From an uncultured Collinsella sp. (GTDB taxonomy: Bacteria > Actinomycetota > Coriobacteriia > Coriobacteriales > Coriobacteriaceae): 8,066 bases of DNA. The stretch is taken from positions 1 through 8,066 of the forward strand of contig CABSNX010000083.1 of assembly GCA_902479205.1 (NCBI GenBank), read 5' to 3'. The notes under the pieces were generated by a model that searched no databases, was not told the origin of the DNA, and worked only from the letters and a program-made list of their open reading frames with translations. How positions within the stretch are numbered: the stretch's first letter is position 1; the number at the start of each line of letters is the position of its first letter. Shown piece by piece: positions 1-5,977 of this stretch. A program made the translations under genes and the position numbers.

Positions 1-568
1 CCATACCGTCGACCGCGCCGAGCTCGTCCGCATCGCCACCGAGGTCGAGGGCCATCCCGATAACGTCGCCCCCGCTATCCTGGGCGGTGCCGTTTGCTCC
101 TTTACGCCGACTGATTCGCTCCCCCAGTGCCTGCGCTACGAGGTGAGCGATCGCTTGCGTTTTATTACCGTGATTCCGCCCTACGAGGTGCATACGAGCG
201 AGGCGCGCAAGGTTGTGCCGCAGGAAATTCCACTCTCCACCGCCGTATGGCAAATGGGCCGCATCGCCGGCATGACGCGCGGCCTGGAGACTGGCGACCT
301 TGACCTGATTGCCGCCGCCAACGACGACCGCATCCAGGAGCCCTATCGTCGCCGTCTGATTCCCGACTACAACGCTGTGCGCGACACCTGCCTTAACGGC
401 GGTGCCAAGACCATCTGGATCAGCGGTTCGGGCTCGACCCTTATGGCTGTGACCGACGATACCATCGTGGCAAAGTTCCTGCAGGTCAAGCTGCGCGAGC
501 AGTTCCCTAAGTGTGAGACGCATATTCTGACGTGCGACACCGAGGGCGCCCAGATCGAATACCTGTAG
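1..568 (+). CDS. thrB: Homoserine kinase, C-terminal part (5' end outside window)
   Basis: This cytoplasmic GHMP-family kinase would phosphorylate homoserine to O-phosphohomoserine in threonine synthesis. The reading frame is open from base 2, giving 188 codons before the TAG at 566-568. Whole ThrB proteins are about 300 residues, so roughly the first 110, including the usual ATP-binding glycine/serine loop, lie left of the window. Two family signatures are visible. EGHPDNVAPA, at fragment residues 16-25, is the segment that distinguishes homoserine kinases among GHMP kinases. ISGSGSTL, around residues 140-147, is the C-terminal glycine-rich motif, with S where P is more common. The GTG at base 143 lies inside the domain and is not the true start. 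The gene converges on engB across a long palindrome. A hom-thrC-thrB cluster would be expected upstream but cannot be seen. Confidence 0.93.
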   Translation, partial: HTVDRAELVRIATEVEGHPDNVAPAILGGAVCSFTPTDSLPQCLRYEVSDRLRFITVIPPYEVHTSEARKVVPQEIPLSTAVWQMGRIAGMTRGLETGDLDLIAAANDDRIQEPYRRRLIPDYNAVRDTCLNGGAKTIWISGSGSTLMAVTDDTIVAKFLQVKLREQFPKCETHILTCDTEGAQIEYL

Positions 569-589
569 TCGCCGTCCCGTATACTCGCC

Positions 590-714
590 GGGGAGGCCAG
601 GGGCTTTGCCCCCAAATCGTCCTCGGACATGGCAGGACCCCCGCTGTGCACTTCGTGCGGCGGGGGTCCTGCCGTCCTGCGGAAAGATTTGGGGGCAAAG
701 CCCCTGGCCTCCCC
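590..714. repeat. 125-bp nested perfect palindrome between convergent genes
   Basis: Outer arms at 590-618 and 686-714 are exact reverse complements over 29 bp. Inner arms at 631-644 and 660-673 are exact over 14 bp. They are separated by symmetric 12-nt unpaired segments (619-630 and 674-685) around a 15-nt centre (645-659). In + strand RNA the centre can continue pairing through G-U wobbles or fold as GCAC/GTGC with a 3-nt loop. Each outer arm also contains its own small hairpin (GGGGC TTT GCCCC at 600-612; GGGGC AAA GCCCC at 692-704). It lies 22 bp after thrB and 90 bp after the engB stop, so it could terminate transcription from both sides, although there is no T-tract on either strand. 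The alternative is a non-coding dispersed repeat (REP/MITE-like). I see no clear target-site duplication. The structure is certain; its role is not. Confidence 0.9.
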
Positions 715-804
715 TATGTTAACTTCGCCGGCGGCGGCTACAGGGACCTACGTTCTGGAAAGTCGCCGGGCTGATGTTCTGCATTTTATTGATAGGGGCC
801 CTTA

Positions 805-1395
805 TTAGAGGCACGCCTCGGCGATGCGCTTTTTGAGCTCGTCGATGCCGGCGCCGGTCTGAGAGCTTGTGATGATCACGTTCTCGGCCGGGACGTTGAG
901 CTGCTTTTTGATGGCTGCTGCCTGGCGGGCCTGTTGGGTGCGGCTGAGCTTGTCGGCTTTGGTGAGGCAGACGATAAAGTTGAACTCGTTGCCCTGCAGG
1001 TAGTCAATCATGTCGTGATCGAGCTTGCTGGGGTCGTGGCGGATATCCACCAGAGAGACGACCAAGTTAAAGCTGCGCTCGGAGTCAAAGAAATCGCCAA
1101 TGAGCTCGGCCCAGCGGTCGCGCTCGGCCTTGGAACGACGGGCGAAACCGTAGCCCGGCAGGTCCACAAAGTGCACGTCGTCGGCCTCAAAGAAGTTGAT
1201 GTTGCTCGTCTTGCCCGGCGTGCTGGAAACCTTGACCAGGTTCTTGCGGCCAAAAAGCTTGTTCATAATCGACGACTTGCCCACGTTGGAGCGGCCGACA
1301 AAGCTCACCTCGGGGCAGGTGGACTCGGGAATCTGCGAAACCTTGCCGTAGCTGGCGACGAACTTGGCAAGCTGGTAGTTAATTGAATCGGCCAT
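805..1395 (-). CDS. engB: Ribosome-biogenesis GTPase EngB (YsxC/YihA)
   Basis: A 196-residue TrmE-Era-EngA-EngB-type GTPase, the usual length for EngB, which helps late assembly of the large ribosomal subunit in the cytoplasm. The G motifs are complete and in order: P-loop GRSNVGKS (residues 34-41), switch I STPGKT (58-63), DLPG (78-81), TKAD (145-148) and SSQTG (177-181). GKTSNINFF followed by the DLPGYG segment is typical of this family rather than of Era or Der. The start is the ATG at 1395: AAGGAG (1401-1406) ends 5 nt before it. An in-frame GTG two codons upstream overlaps that Shine-Dalgarno and is unlikely to be used. The gene follows mtnN by 39 nt on the same strand and is probably cotranscribed with it. 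No T-tract terminator follows; the next strong structure is the palindrome at 590-714. Confidence 0.96.
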   Translation of the reverse strand: MADSINYQLAKFVASYGKVSQIPESTCPEVSFVGRSNVGKSSIMNKLFGRKNLVKVSSTPGKTSNINFFEADDVHFVDLPGYGFARRSKAERDRWAELIGDFFDSERSFNLVVSLVDIRHDPSKLDHDMIDYLQGNEFNFIVCLTKADKLSRTQQARQAAAIKKQLNVPAENVIITSSQTGAGIDELKKRIAEACL

Positions 1396-1434
1396 GGACA
1401 CTCCTTGGTCGTAGGTTCTTACAAAACGGGCGTG

Positions 1435-2175
1435 CTATTGCGCGGCGGCGATACGACGAACGATGTCAAGCGTGATACCGCTCGCGGTGCGAGCGTACTC
1501 GTCCAGATCGAACTCGCGCTCGCAAAACGCGTCATATGCCTCGTCGCAATTATCGCTGATAGCGCGCAGCACCAGGCAATCGACACCATTCTTGGCCGCG
1601 ATGTGCGCAATTGCCGCGCCCTCCATCTCGACGCAATCGGCATGCGTGGCCTCAATCGCAGCGTTACGCATGGCGTCACCCGTAACAAAGCGGTCACCCG
1701 TGGCGATAGTGCCACACAGGAACTGCTTGGGGTCCTTCTCCGCAGAGTTCTCATCCGCCGAGGCATCCACAAATCCATGCTCGGCAAGCACGGCGGCGGC
1801 AACATCAGCCAACGCCGGCGTCGAGACAAACTCCTCGAGTCCCGGCGCCGACTCGGCGATGAGCGCCGTGTCAGTATCGAGATAGCGCAGGCACTTGCCT
1901 ATAACCACGTCGTTAATATGGAGCTTAGAGTTTAGGCCACCCGCAATGCCCGAAAACACAACGGCCTGCGGGGCATATTTGCTGATGAGATGCTGCGTTG
2001 CCGCCGCGGCGTTTACGGTTCCCATGCCAGCGGTCGTAGCAACAACGGACAAACCGTCGAGCTCGCCGTTGACAACGGTCAAGCCCGCCTCTTGTGCCAC
2101 ACGAGCGCCGTTCAGTTCTTCTTTAATCTGCGCAACCTCTTTTTCGAGTGCACCGATGATTGCGATGGTAGGCAT
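1435..2175 (-). CDS. mtnN: 5'-methylthioadenosine/S-adenosylhomocysteine nucleosidase
   Basis: A PNP/UDP-phosphorylase-fold hydrolase that cleaves adenine from S-adenosylhomocysteine and methylthioadenosine, feeding S-ribosylhomocysteine recycling and, where LuxS exists, AI-2 synthesis. With the start at 2175 the protein has 246 residues; the family is about 230. The opening IIGALEKEV matches the family N-terminus, with E13 in place of the catalytic Glu12 of the E. coli enzyme. FSGIAGGL (75-82) is the FTGVAGG-like motif. VEMEG (182-186) supplies the ribose-binding Met/Glu pair, and RAISD (204-208) the catalytic Asp. A modest insertion rich in D, E and S at about 137-150 explains the extra length. 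An in-frame ATG at 2235 would add 20 residues before the conserved core and is rejected. The Shine-Dalgarno is poor (a GGGGGATGG run just before the start). engB follows after 39 nt. Confidence 0.95.
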   Translation of the reverse strand: MPTIAIIGALEKEVAQIKEELNGARVAQEAGLTVVNGELDGLSVVATTAGMGTVNAAAATQHLISKYAPQAVVFSGIAGGLNSKLHINDVVIGKCLRYLDTDTALIAESAPGLEEFVSTPALADVAAAVLAEHGFVDASADENSAEKDPKQFLCGTIATGDRFVTGDAMRNAAIEATHADCVEMEGAAIAHIAAKNGVDCLVLRAISDNCDEAYDAFCEREFDLDEYARTASGITLDIVRRIAAAQ

Positions 2176-2297
2176 ACCATCCCCCAAACCCGTGAAAACT
2201 GCTATCCACGGTATGGTACCAGCATTTTGACTCAACCGCGCAATACGAAGCCGCTAGACCACCGCAGCGCGGGTATCGTAGAGGAGCAAAAGACTTG

Positions 2298-3116
2298 CTA
2301 GCCGATGGCGTTTTTGAGTTCCGCGCGGCGCTTTTTCATGCCCGTCATGACGGCGCTGCGCAGCTCGGGCATGCGCGCGGTATCCATCTGTGGAACGCCC
2401 TCGAGCTTATAGGGAATGCCCAGTTGCTCGTACTTGACGACACCCATCGTGTGATACGGCAGCATTTCCAGACCGACCACGTTATGCCACGGGGCGATGA
2501 GGCGGCCGAGCGCCTCGCACTCCTCAACCGTATCGGTAATGCCCGGCACCACCACGTGGCGGATAACGACCTTAATCTTGCGGCGCGCAAGCTCATCACC
2601 AAACGCCAGAATGCGTGCGGGATCGCAACCGGTCAGCTTTTTATGCTCGACGGGATCGGCGTGTTTAATGTCGAGCAGCACCATATCGGTCTCGTTGAGT
2701 ACGGCATCGAACTTCTCGGGATGCGCGGGGTCGAACGCATAGCCGCAGCTATCCAAGCAGGTGTGCACGCGACCATCGGGGTTGTTGTGCATGGCGCGGA
2801 ACAGGTCGGCCAAAAACTCAGGCTGCAGGAGCGGCTCGCCGCCGGATACCGTAATACCACCGCTGCGGTAAAACTCATGGTTGCTCTGGAACTCGTCCAT
2901 CAGGTGCTCGACGGTCACCATGGTGCCGCCGTTAACCGACCAGGTATCGGGGTTGTGGCAATACGCACAGCGCATGGGGCAGCCCTGAACAAACACCACA
3001 AAGCGAATGCCGGGACCGTCGACCGTACCCATCGTTTCAATCGAATGTACGCGGCCCAGGGCAAACGCGGAGTCCTCAGGACGAGCGTCCACACCCTCGA
3101 GCGTCATCTCTGCCAT
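2298..3116 (-). CDS. pflA: Pyruvate formate-lyase 1-activating enzyme (radical SAM)
   Basis: This radical SAM enzyme would install the glycyl radical on pyruvate formate-lyase, allowing anaerobic conversion of pyruvate and CoA to acetyl-CoA and formate. The cluster motif CPMRCAYC gives cysteines at residues 46, 50 and 53 (CxxxCxxC), preceded by TVDGPGIRFVVFVQG, which is characteristic of PflA. The SAM-binding GGE is at 92-94 (SGGEPLLQ). LLDIKH, VVIRHVVVPGITD and LEMLPYHTMG continue the PflA pattern. There is no ferredoxin-like insert, so this is PflA rather than a larger glycyl-radical activase. At 272 residues it is longer than the roughly 246-residue E. coli protein, at both ends. I chose the ATG at 3116 because AAGG lies 8 nt upstream; the ATG at 3137 has no ribosome site and the ATG at 3107 is also possible. 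pflB is not adjacent: upstream is degV, downstream mtnN (122 nt). Confidence 0.95.
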   Translation of the reverse strand: MAEMTLEGVDARPEDSAFALGRVHSIETMGTVDGPGIRFVVFVQGCPMRCAYCHNPDTWSVNGGTMVTVEHLMDEFQSNHEFYRSGGITVSGGEPLLQPEFLADLFRAMHNNPDGRVHTCLDSCGYAFDPAHPEKFDAVLNETDMVLLDIKHADPVEHKKLTGCDPARILAFGDELARRKIKVVIRHVVVPGITDTVEECEALGRLIAPWHNVVGLEMLPYHTMGVVKYEQLGIPYKLEGVPQMDTARMPELRSAVMTGMKKRRAELKNAIG

Positions 3117-3159
3117 TCCCGCTACCTTGCCTCTCATTGGTTTTAGCTACATAAATGCC

Positions 3160-3228
3160 AGAATCATTCTAGCCCATACGTATGATGGCGAAACGGTTTA
3201 GCGGTCAATTGGGTTGTCCTATTTGACC
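3160..3228 (-). promoter_or_regulatory. Probable pflA promoter region with small dyads
   Basis: This stretch lies between the degV terminator and pflA. On the minus strand TAGAAT (3171-3166) resembles a -10 box (5 of 6), but its -35 is weak. A TTGACC at 3208-3203 is a good -35 but would pair with a poor -10 (TCATAC, 17 nt away). Three dyads overlap these elements: AGAAT-C-ATTCT (3160-3170), CATACGTATG (3175-3184, perfect) and GGTCAA/TTGACC (3203-3208 with 3223-3228, 14-nt spacer). That arrangement suits operator sites, but I recognise no known regulator box. Confidence 0.35.
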
Positions 3229-3234
3229 CTACGC

Positions 3235-3271
3235 AAAAGCGGCGGGAAGGCTGTCGCAACCCGCCCGCCGC
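3235..3271 (-). terminator. Intrinsic terminator of degV
   Basis: Read on the minus strand, GCGGCGGG (3271-3264) pairs exactly with CCCGCCGC (3246-3239) and is followed at once by TTTT (3238-3235). The loop can form a further GGTTG-CGA-CAGCC stem. It lies 31 nt beyond the degV stop codon, so it should end that transcript and separate it from pflA. Confidence 0.85.
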
Positions 3272-3302
3272 AGAGGCAATAGAAATCGATAGATGCCAGG
3301 CC

Positions 3303-4157
3303 TTACGCTTTAAGCGTGAGCACCGCACCGAAGGCGGTCGGGCCGCAATGGCTCGAGATGACGCCACCGACCTGAGTCCAGGTAACGTCCTTAAAGCCCA
3401 AGTCGTGCGCATAGACCTCCATGTCGTCGCGCAGCTCCTGGGAAAGGCCTACCGAATACGCCAGGCCAATGTGCGAGTAGTCGATCTCGCCCTTCGCAAC
3501 CATGTGGTCAATAAAGGCGCGGGCGCATTTGAGCATAGAGCCGCGGAACTTCTTGGTCGCCACAAACTTACCGCCCGTTACCTCAATGCAGGGCTTAATC
3601 TTGAGCAGGTGGGCGCCCAGGAACGCGACGTTGGACAAGCGACCGCCCGCCTTAAGGAAGGCAAGGTCCGTAGGAACAAAACCCAGCAACACACGGTCCA
3701 TGACGGAATTCGTAAATGCAAAGATCTCGTCGACGGTGGCATCGGGGTGAGCCTCGATGTATTTGGCAGTCTCGACGACAACGAGCGACTGACCCACCGA
3801 AACAAAACGCGTGTCCATGGAGAACACGTAGTCGCGCCCCTTGGCTGCAATCTTGGAGGACTGATGCGAGCAGGTCGTGGCCTCGGAATACGCGAGATGC
3901 AAAATAGTCGCGTCGGGCTGCTCGGCATGAATTCGGTCATACACGTGAGCAAAATCCGCAGGCGCGCAGCCACTAGTCTTGGGCATTACGCCAAACTCGT
4001 TGCAGCGTGAATAAATCTCGAGCGGATCGATCGAACCGTCCTCGACGGTCTCGTCACCAATCGTGACATGCATGGGCACGCGCACGATGCCGTAGCGCTC
4101 GCAAAGCTCCGGCGTCACATCCGACCCAGACTCAACCACGATTACGTACTTGCTCAT
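3303..4157 (-). CDS. DegV family fatty-acid-binding protein (FakB-like)
   Basis: A 284-residue cytoplasmic protein of the DegV family, whose studied members (FakB) bind a fatty acid and present it to the kinase FakA for entry into phospholipid synthesis. The N-terminus IVVESGSDVTPEL is the family opening. KTSGCAPADF (60-69) is the TSxPS-like lipid-binding loop. GGRLSNVAFLGAHLLKIKP (171-189) and KKFRGSMLKC (202-211) follow in the expected order, and ISSHCGPTAFG (267-277) is the C-terminal SHxGP motif with the conserved His at 270. One departure: the loop that usually reads SGTY/SGTF is EATTCSHQ (92-99), so ligand contacts may differ. The start at 4157 is chosen because family homology begins there; upstream in-frame ATGs (4181, 4268) add unrelated residues. 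The ribosome site is weak. The gene has its own putative promoter, leader and terminator, so it is probably monocistronic. No fakA is in view. Confidence 0.92.
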   Translation of the reverse strand: MSKYVIVVESGSDVTPELCERYGIVRVPMHVTIGDETVEDGSIDPLEIYSRCNEFGVMPKTSGCAPADFAHVYDRIHAEQPDATILHLAYSEATTCSHQSSKIAAKGRDYVFSMDTRFVSVGQSLVVVETAKYIEAHPDATVDEIFAFTNSVMDRVLLGFVPTDLAFLKAGGRLSNVAFLGAHLLKIKPCIEVTGGKFVATKKFRGSMLKCARAFIDHMVAKGEIDYSHIGLAYSVGLSQELRDDMEVYAHDLGFKDVTWTQVGGVISSHCGPTAFGAVLTLKA

Positions 4158-4213
4158 TATTATCACGACCCATCTCAACATTGGCTTTTCAATACATGGC
4201 ACGCGCCGCCGCA

Positions 4214-4227
4214 CTGTTGCACAACAG
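4214..4227. promoter_or_regulatory. CTGTTG-CA-CAACAG dyad upstream of degV
   Basis: The two 6-bp arms are perfect inverted repeats with a 2-nt centre, 57 nt before the degV start codon. The related sequences TTGCAACA (4320-4327) and TTGCACACAACA (4256-4267) occur nearby. It could be an operator half-site pair or a small RNA hairpin in the leader; no regulator is recognised. Confidence 0.35.
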
Positions 4228-4239
4228 CATCCAAGCACC

Positions 4240-4281
4240 AAAGAGACGCCGCCCCTTGCACACAACAAAGGACAGCGTCTC
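4240..4281 (-). promoter_or_regulatory. 16-bp hairpin in the degV leader (possible attenuator or terminator)
   Basis: In minus-strand RNA, 4281-4266 pairs with 4258-4243 over 16 consecutive positions (13 Watson-Crick and 3 G-U) around a 7-nt loop (4265-4259), followed by UUU (4242-4240). In + strand RNA the three wobble positions become A-C mismatches, so selection appears to act on the minus-strand transcript. It lies about 20 nt past the predicted degV start site and 86 nt before the gene. It could be an attenuator, a 5'-stabilising hairpin, or a late terminator for the scrB transcript. The U-run is too short for a confident terminator call, and no ligand-binding riboswitch fold is recognised. 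Confidence 0.6.
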
Positions 4282-4307
4282 CCTGGAAAACTCCGTGCTT
4301 ATTTAGG

Positions 4308-4336
4308 ATTCTACACGGTTTGCAACAATGTGTTAC
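4308..4336 (-). promoter_or_regulatory. Candidate degV promoter
   Basis: On the minus strand GTAACA (4336-4331, 4 of 6 to the -35 consensus) is followed after exactly 17 nt by TAGAAT (4313-4308, 5 of 6 to the -10). Transcription would start near 4300, giving a leader of about 145 nt that includes the strong hairpin at 4243-4281. A TTGCAACA motif sits in the spacer (4320-4327), where a bound protein could block polymerase. Confidence 0.4.
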
Positions 4337-4417
4337 TTACTCCGCAAACGGCAGCTATACACGATAAACGGTAGTTCGCTGCGGCAACTGCGACACATTC
4401 CGTCCAGTAAATCCAAT

Positions 4418-4432
4418 CGTGCTCCACGCACG
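4418..4432 (-). terminator. Weak stem-loop just after the scrB stop
   Basis: On the minus strand CGTGC (4432-4428) and GCACG (4422-4418) form a 5-bp stem with a 5-nt loop, starting one base after the scrB stop codon and followed by ATTGGATTT. It could help end the sucrose operon transcript, but the stem is short and the T-run is interrupted. Confidence 0.3.
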
Positions 4433-4433
4433 G

Positions 4434-5876
4434 TTAATGCACGAGGCGGTAGAAATTCATCGATGCCGCACCCTCGGCGTGCAGCTCCATCGCCGGAACC
4501 GCCGGCGAATAGGTACGGCTCGTAAGTGCCGCCTCGCCGCCATTTGCAAAAATCTCGACCATCGTAGTGTCCGAAAGCACGCGTAGGTCGCGAAGCTCGC
4601 CGAGCTCAATCGACCTCTGGTCGCGCCCATAGCCTTCGTCACCCATCTCGAGGGTAAGCATCCCGTCCGTATAACGCACAAAGACACCCTTGCGGATTTC
4701 GAGCTCGACCATCTTGGCGCCCTCGCAGGAAACCACAAGATCAAACAGGCGGCCCGGATCCTCAACGGTTTCACCGCCTGTCGCGCGAACGCAGTCGCCG
4801 CGCATCCTCTCAATCTCGTGCGCCGGCTGCTGGCAGAGCTTACCATCGCGCATGCTCAGCTCTCGCGGCACCGTCAACGCGCACTGCCACCCGCGCGCCA
4901 CCGTCGGGTTTTCCGCTGTCGCATCGGGGCAACCCGACCATCCGATCATCAAACGCCGGCCTGCAGCATCCTCAAAGGACTGCGGAGCATAGAAATCAAA
5001 ACCGGCATCGACCATCGGGGGCATGCCCTGCCTGACGATTTTAAAGCTCGGCGCCTCCCAATCGGCCTCGATAGGGAACCACACGCACTGATGCGGATTG
5101 CGGTAACGCCAACCATCGGCAGGCACACCCTGCGGACAGCAAACGAGAATAAGCTCGCCATCAAGCTCAAACAGATCAGGGCACTCCCACATAAAGCCAA
5201 ACTTCTCGCCCAGCTCAATGCGCGTCGCATAGCTCCAGACCCCTAAATCACGCGAAGTATAGACAAGCACGCAGCCACGGTCGTCTTTCGTACGAGCGCC
5301 CAGAACCATGTAGTAGATACCATCGTGCTCAAGGATCTTGGGGTCGCGCACGTGCGTACCGATATCGTCGGGGTAATCGACTGGTCCAACAGCCATGCGC
5401 TTCTCGCCCAATTCGTCGGGATTCTCGGCAACCATATGAATCTGGTTTTGCTCACGGCCCGTCAACACGTAGTCGTAATCATCGCGGTCAAAATGCTTGA
5501 CGTTGCCGGTATAGAAGTAGTGAATCTTGCCATCACGTACAAAGGCAGAACCAGAATACGCTCCGCTCGAATCCAAATCGGAATCGGGGAACAGCACGGG
5601 GCCGTGATTCTCGTACGTCACAAAATCCTTTGTCGTCAGATGGTTCCAAAGCACTGGACCGCCATGCGCAGCATCGAACGGATCGTATTGATGATAGATG
5701 TGATACGTATCACCAATCTGAACCAAACCGTTGGGGTCGTTGAGCCAGCCAAGCTCAGGCTCCACATGGAACAGAAGCCTATCGGGGTCGGACGCGATGC
5801 GAGCCGCCGTCTCATCCTGTCCGACACGCCACTGCTCATAGTCCGCGCGTGTCACCTTGTTTTTTTGATTTAACAT
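4434..5876 (-). CDS. scrB: GH32 sucrose-6-phosphate hydrolase / beta-fructofuranosidase
   Basis: A 480-residue cytoplasmic glycoside hydrolase family 32 enzyme with no signal peptide. Next to a PTS permease its substrate is most likely sucrose-6-phosphate, yielding glucose-6-phosphate and fructose. The catalytic triad is complete: nucleophile D47 in WLNDPNG (44-50), transition-state stabiliser D178 in RDPK (177-180), and acid/base E231 in WECPD (230-234). YSGSAF (107-112) and GFDFYAPQSF (292-301) are further family blocks on the five-bladed propeller. From about residue 365 a C-terminal beta-sandwich follows (DTTMVEIFANGGEAALTSRTY is typical). The length is normal. The start is the ATG at 5876, preceded by a weak GAGAAAG ribosome site about 9 nt away. 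The permease stop is 101 nt upstream, with a strong hairpin between. Free sucrose or short fructo-oligosaccharides cannot be excluded as substrates. Confidence 0.93.
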   Translation of the reverse strand: MLNQKNKVTRADYEQWRVGQDETAARIASDPDRLLFHVEPELGWLNDPNGLVQIGDTYHIYHQYDPFDAAHGGPVLWNHLTTKDFVTYENHGPVLFPDSDLDSSGAYSGSAFVRDGKIHYFYTGNVKHFDRDDYDYVLTGREQNQIHMVAENPDELGEKRMAVGPVDYPDDIGTHVRDPKILEHDGIYYMVLGARTKDDRGCVLVYTSRDLGVWSYATRIELGEKFGFMWECPDLFELDGELILVCCPQGVPADGWRYRNPHQCVWFPIEADWEAPSFKIVRQGMPPMVDAGFDFYAPQSFEDAAGRRLMIGWSGCPDATAENPTVARGWQCALTVPRELSMRDGKLCQQPAHEIERMRGDCVRATGGETVEDPGRLFDLVVSCEGAKMVELEIRKGVFVRYTDGMLTLEMGDEGYGRDQRSIELGELRDLRVLSDTTMVEIFANGGEAALTSRTYSPAVPAMELHAEGAASMNFYRLVH

Positions 5877-5900
5877 CGCCGTTGACTTTCTCGTCTATGG

Positions 5901-5938
5901 GGAAGGACGCTCGACTCACACGAGTCGAACGCCCTTCC
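5901..5938 (-). promoter_or_regulatory. 17-bp intercistronic hairpin between PTS permease and scrB
   Basis: In minus-strand RNA 5938-5922 pairs with 5917-5901 over 17 positions around a GUGU tetraloop (5921-5918). Two of the pairs are G-U, and both would be A-C mismatches in the opposite strand, so the structure is built for the operon transcript. No U-tract follows, arguing against a simple terminator. It ends 24 nt before the scrB start codon. Likely roles are protection of a processed mRNA end or partial polarity that sets the permease-to-hydrolase ratio. Confidence 0.7.
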
Positions 5939-5947
5939 TCAAATGGA

Positions 5948-5977
5948 CTTATCCTCAGATTACACTGAACGGCTCAA
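5948..5977 (-). promoter_or_regulatory. Weak candidate internal promoter for scrB
   Basis: On the minus strand TTGAGC (5977-5972) and GATAAG (5953-5948) are 18 nt apart, each matching 4 of 6 consensus bases. Transcription would begin at about the foot of the 5901-5938 hairpin. Such matches arise by chance, so this is only a suggestion. Confidence 0.2.

Noticed and set aside
532..774. Open frames through the thrB-engB gap on both strands
   Set aside because: They read through the perfect palindrome, whose base composition alone keeps frames open. They lack ribosome sites and recognisable domains.
2176..2235. Extended start of mtnN at 2235
   Set aside because: The extra 20 residues precede the conserved IIGALEKEV N-terminus and match nothing expected of the family.
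2285..2299. AGCAA/TTGCT stem-loop at the end of pflA as a terminator
   Set aside because: The stem is only 5 bp, overlaps the stop codon and has no T-tract after it on the minus strand.
2295..3146. Long + strand open frame (283 codons) opposite pflA
   Set aside because: pflA carries every radical SAM motif on the other strand. Long antisense frames are common opposite genes with strong third-position GC bias, and this one shows no recognisable motif. The same applies to + strand frames at 1405-1935, 3348-4010, 5325-5873 and 6839-7459.
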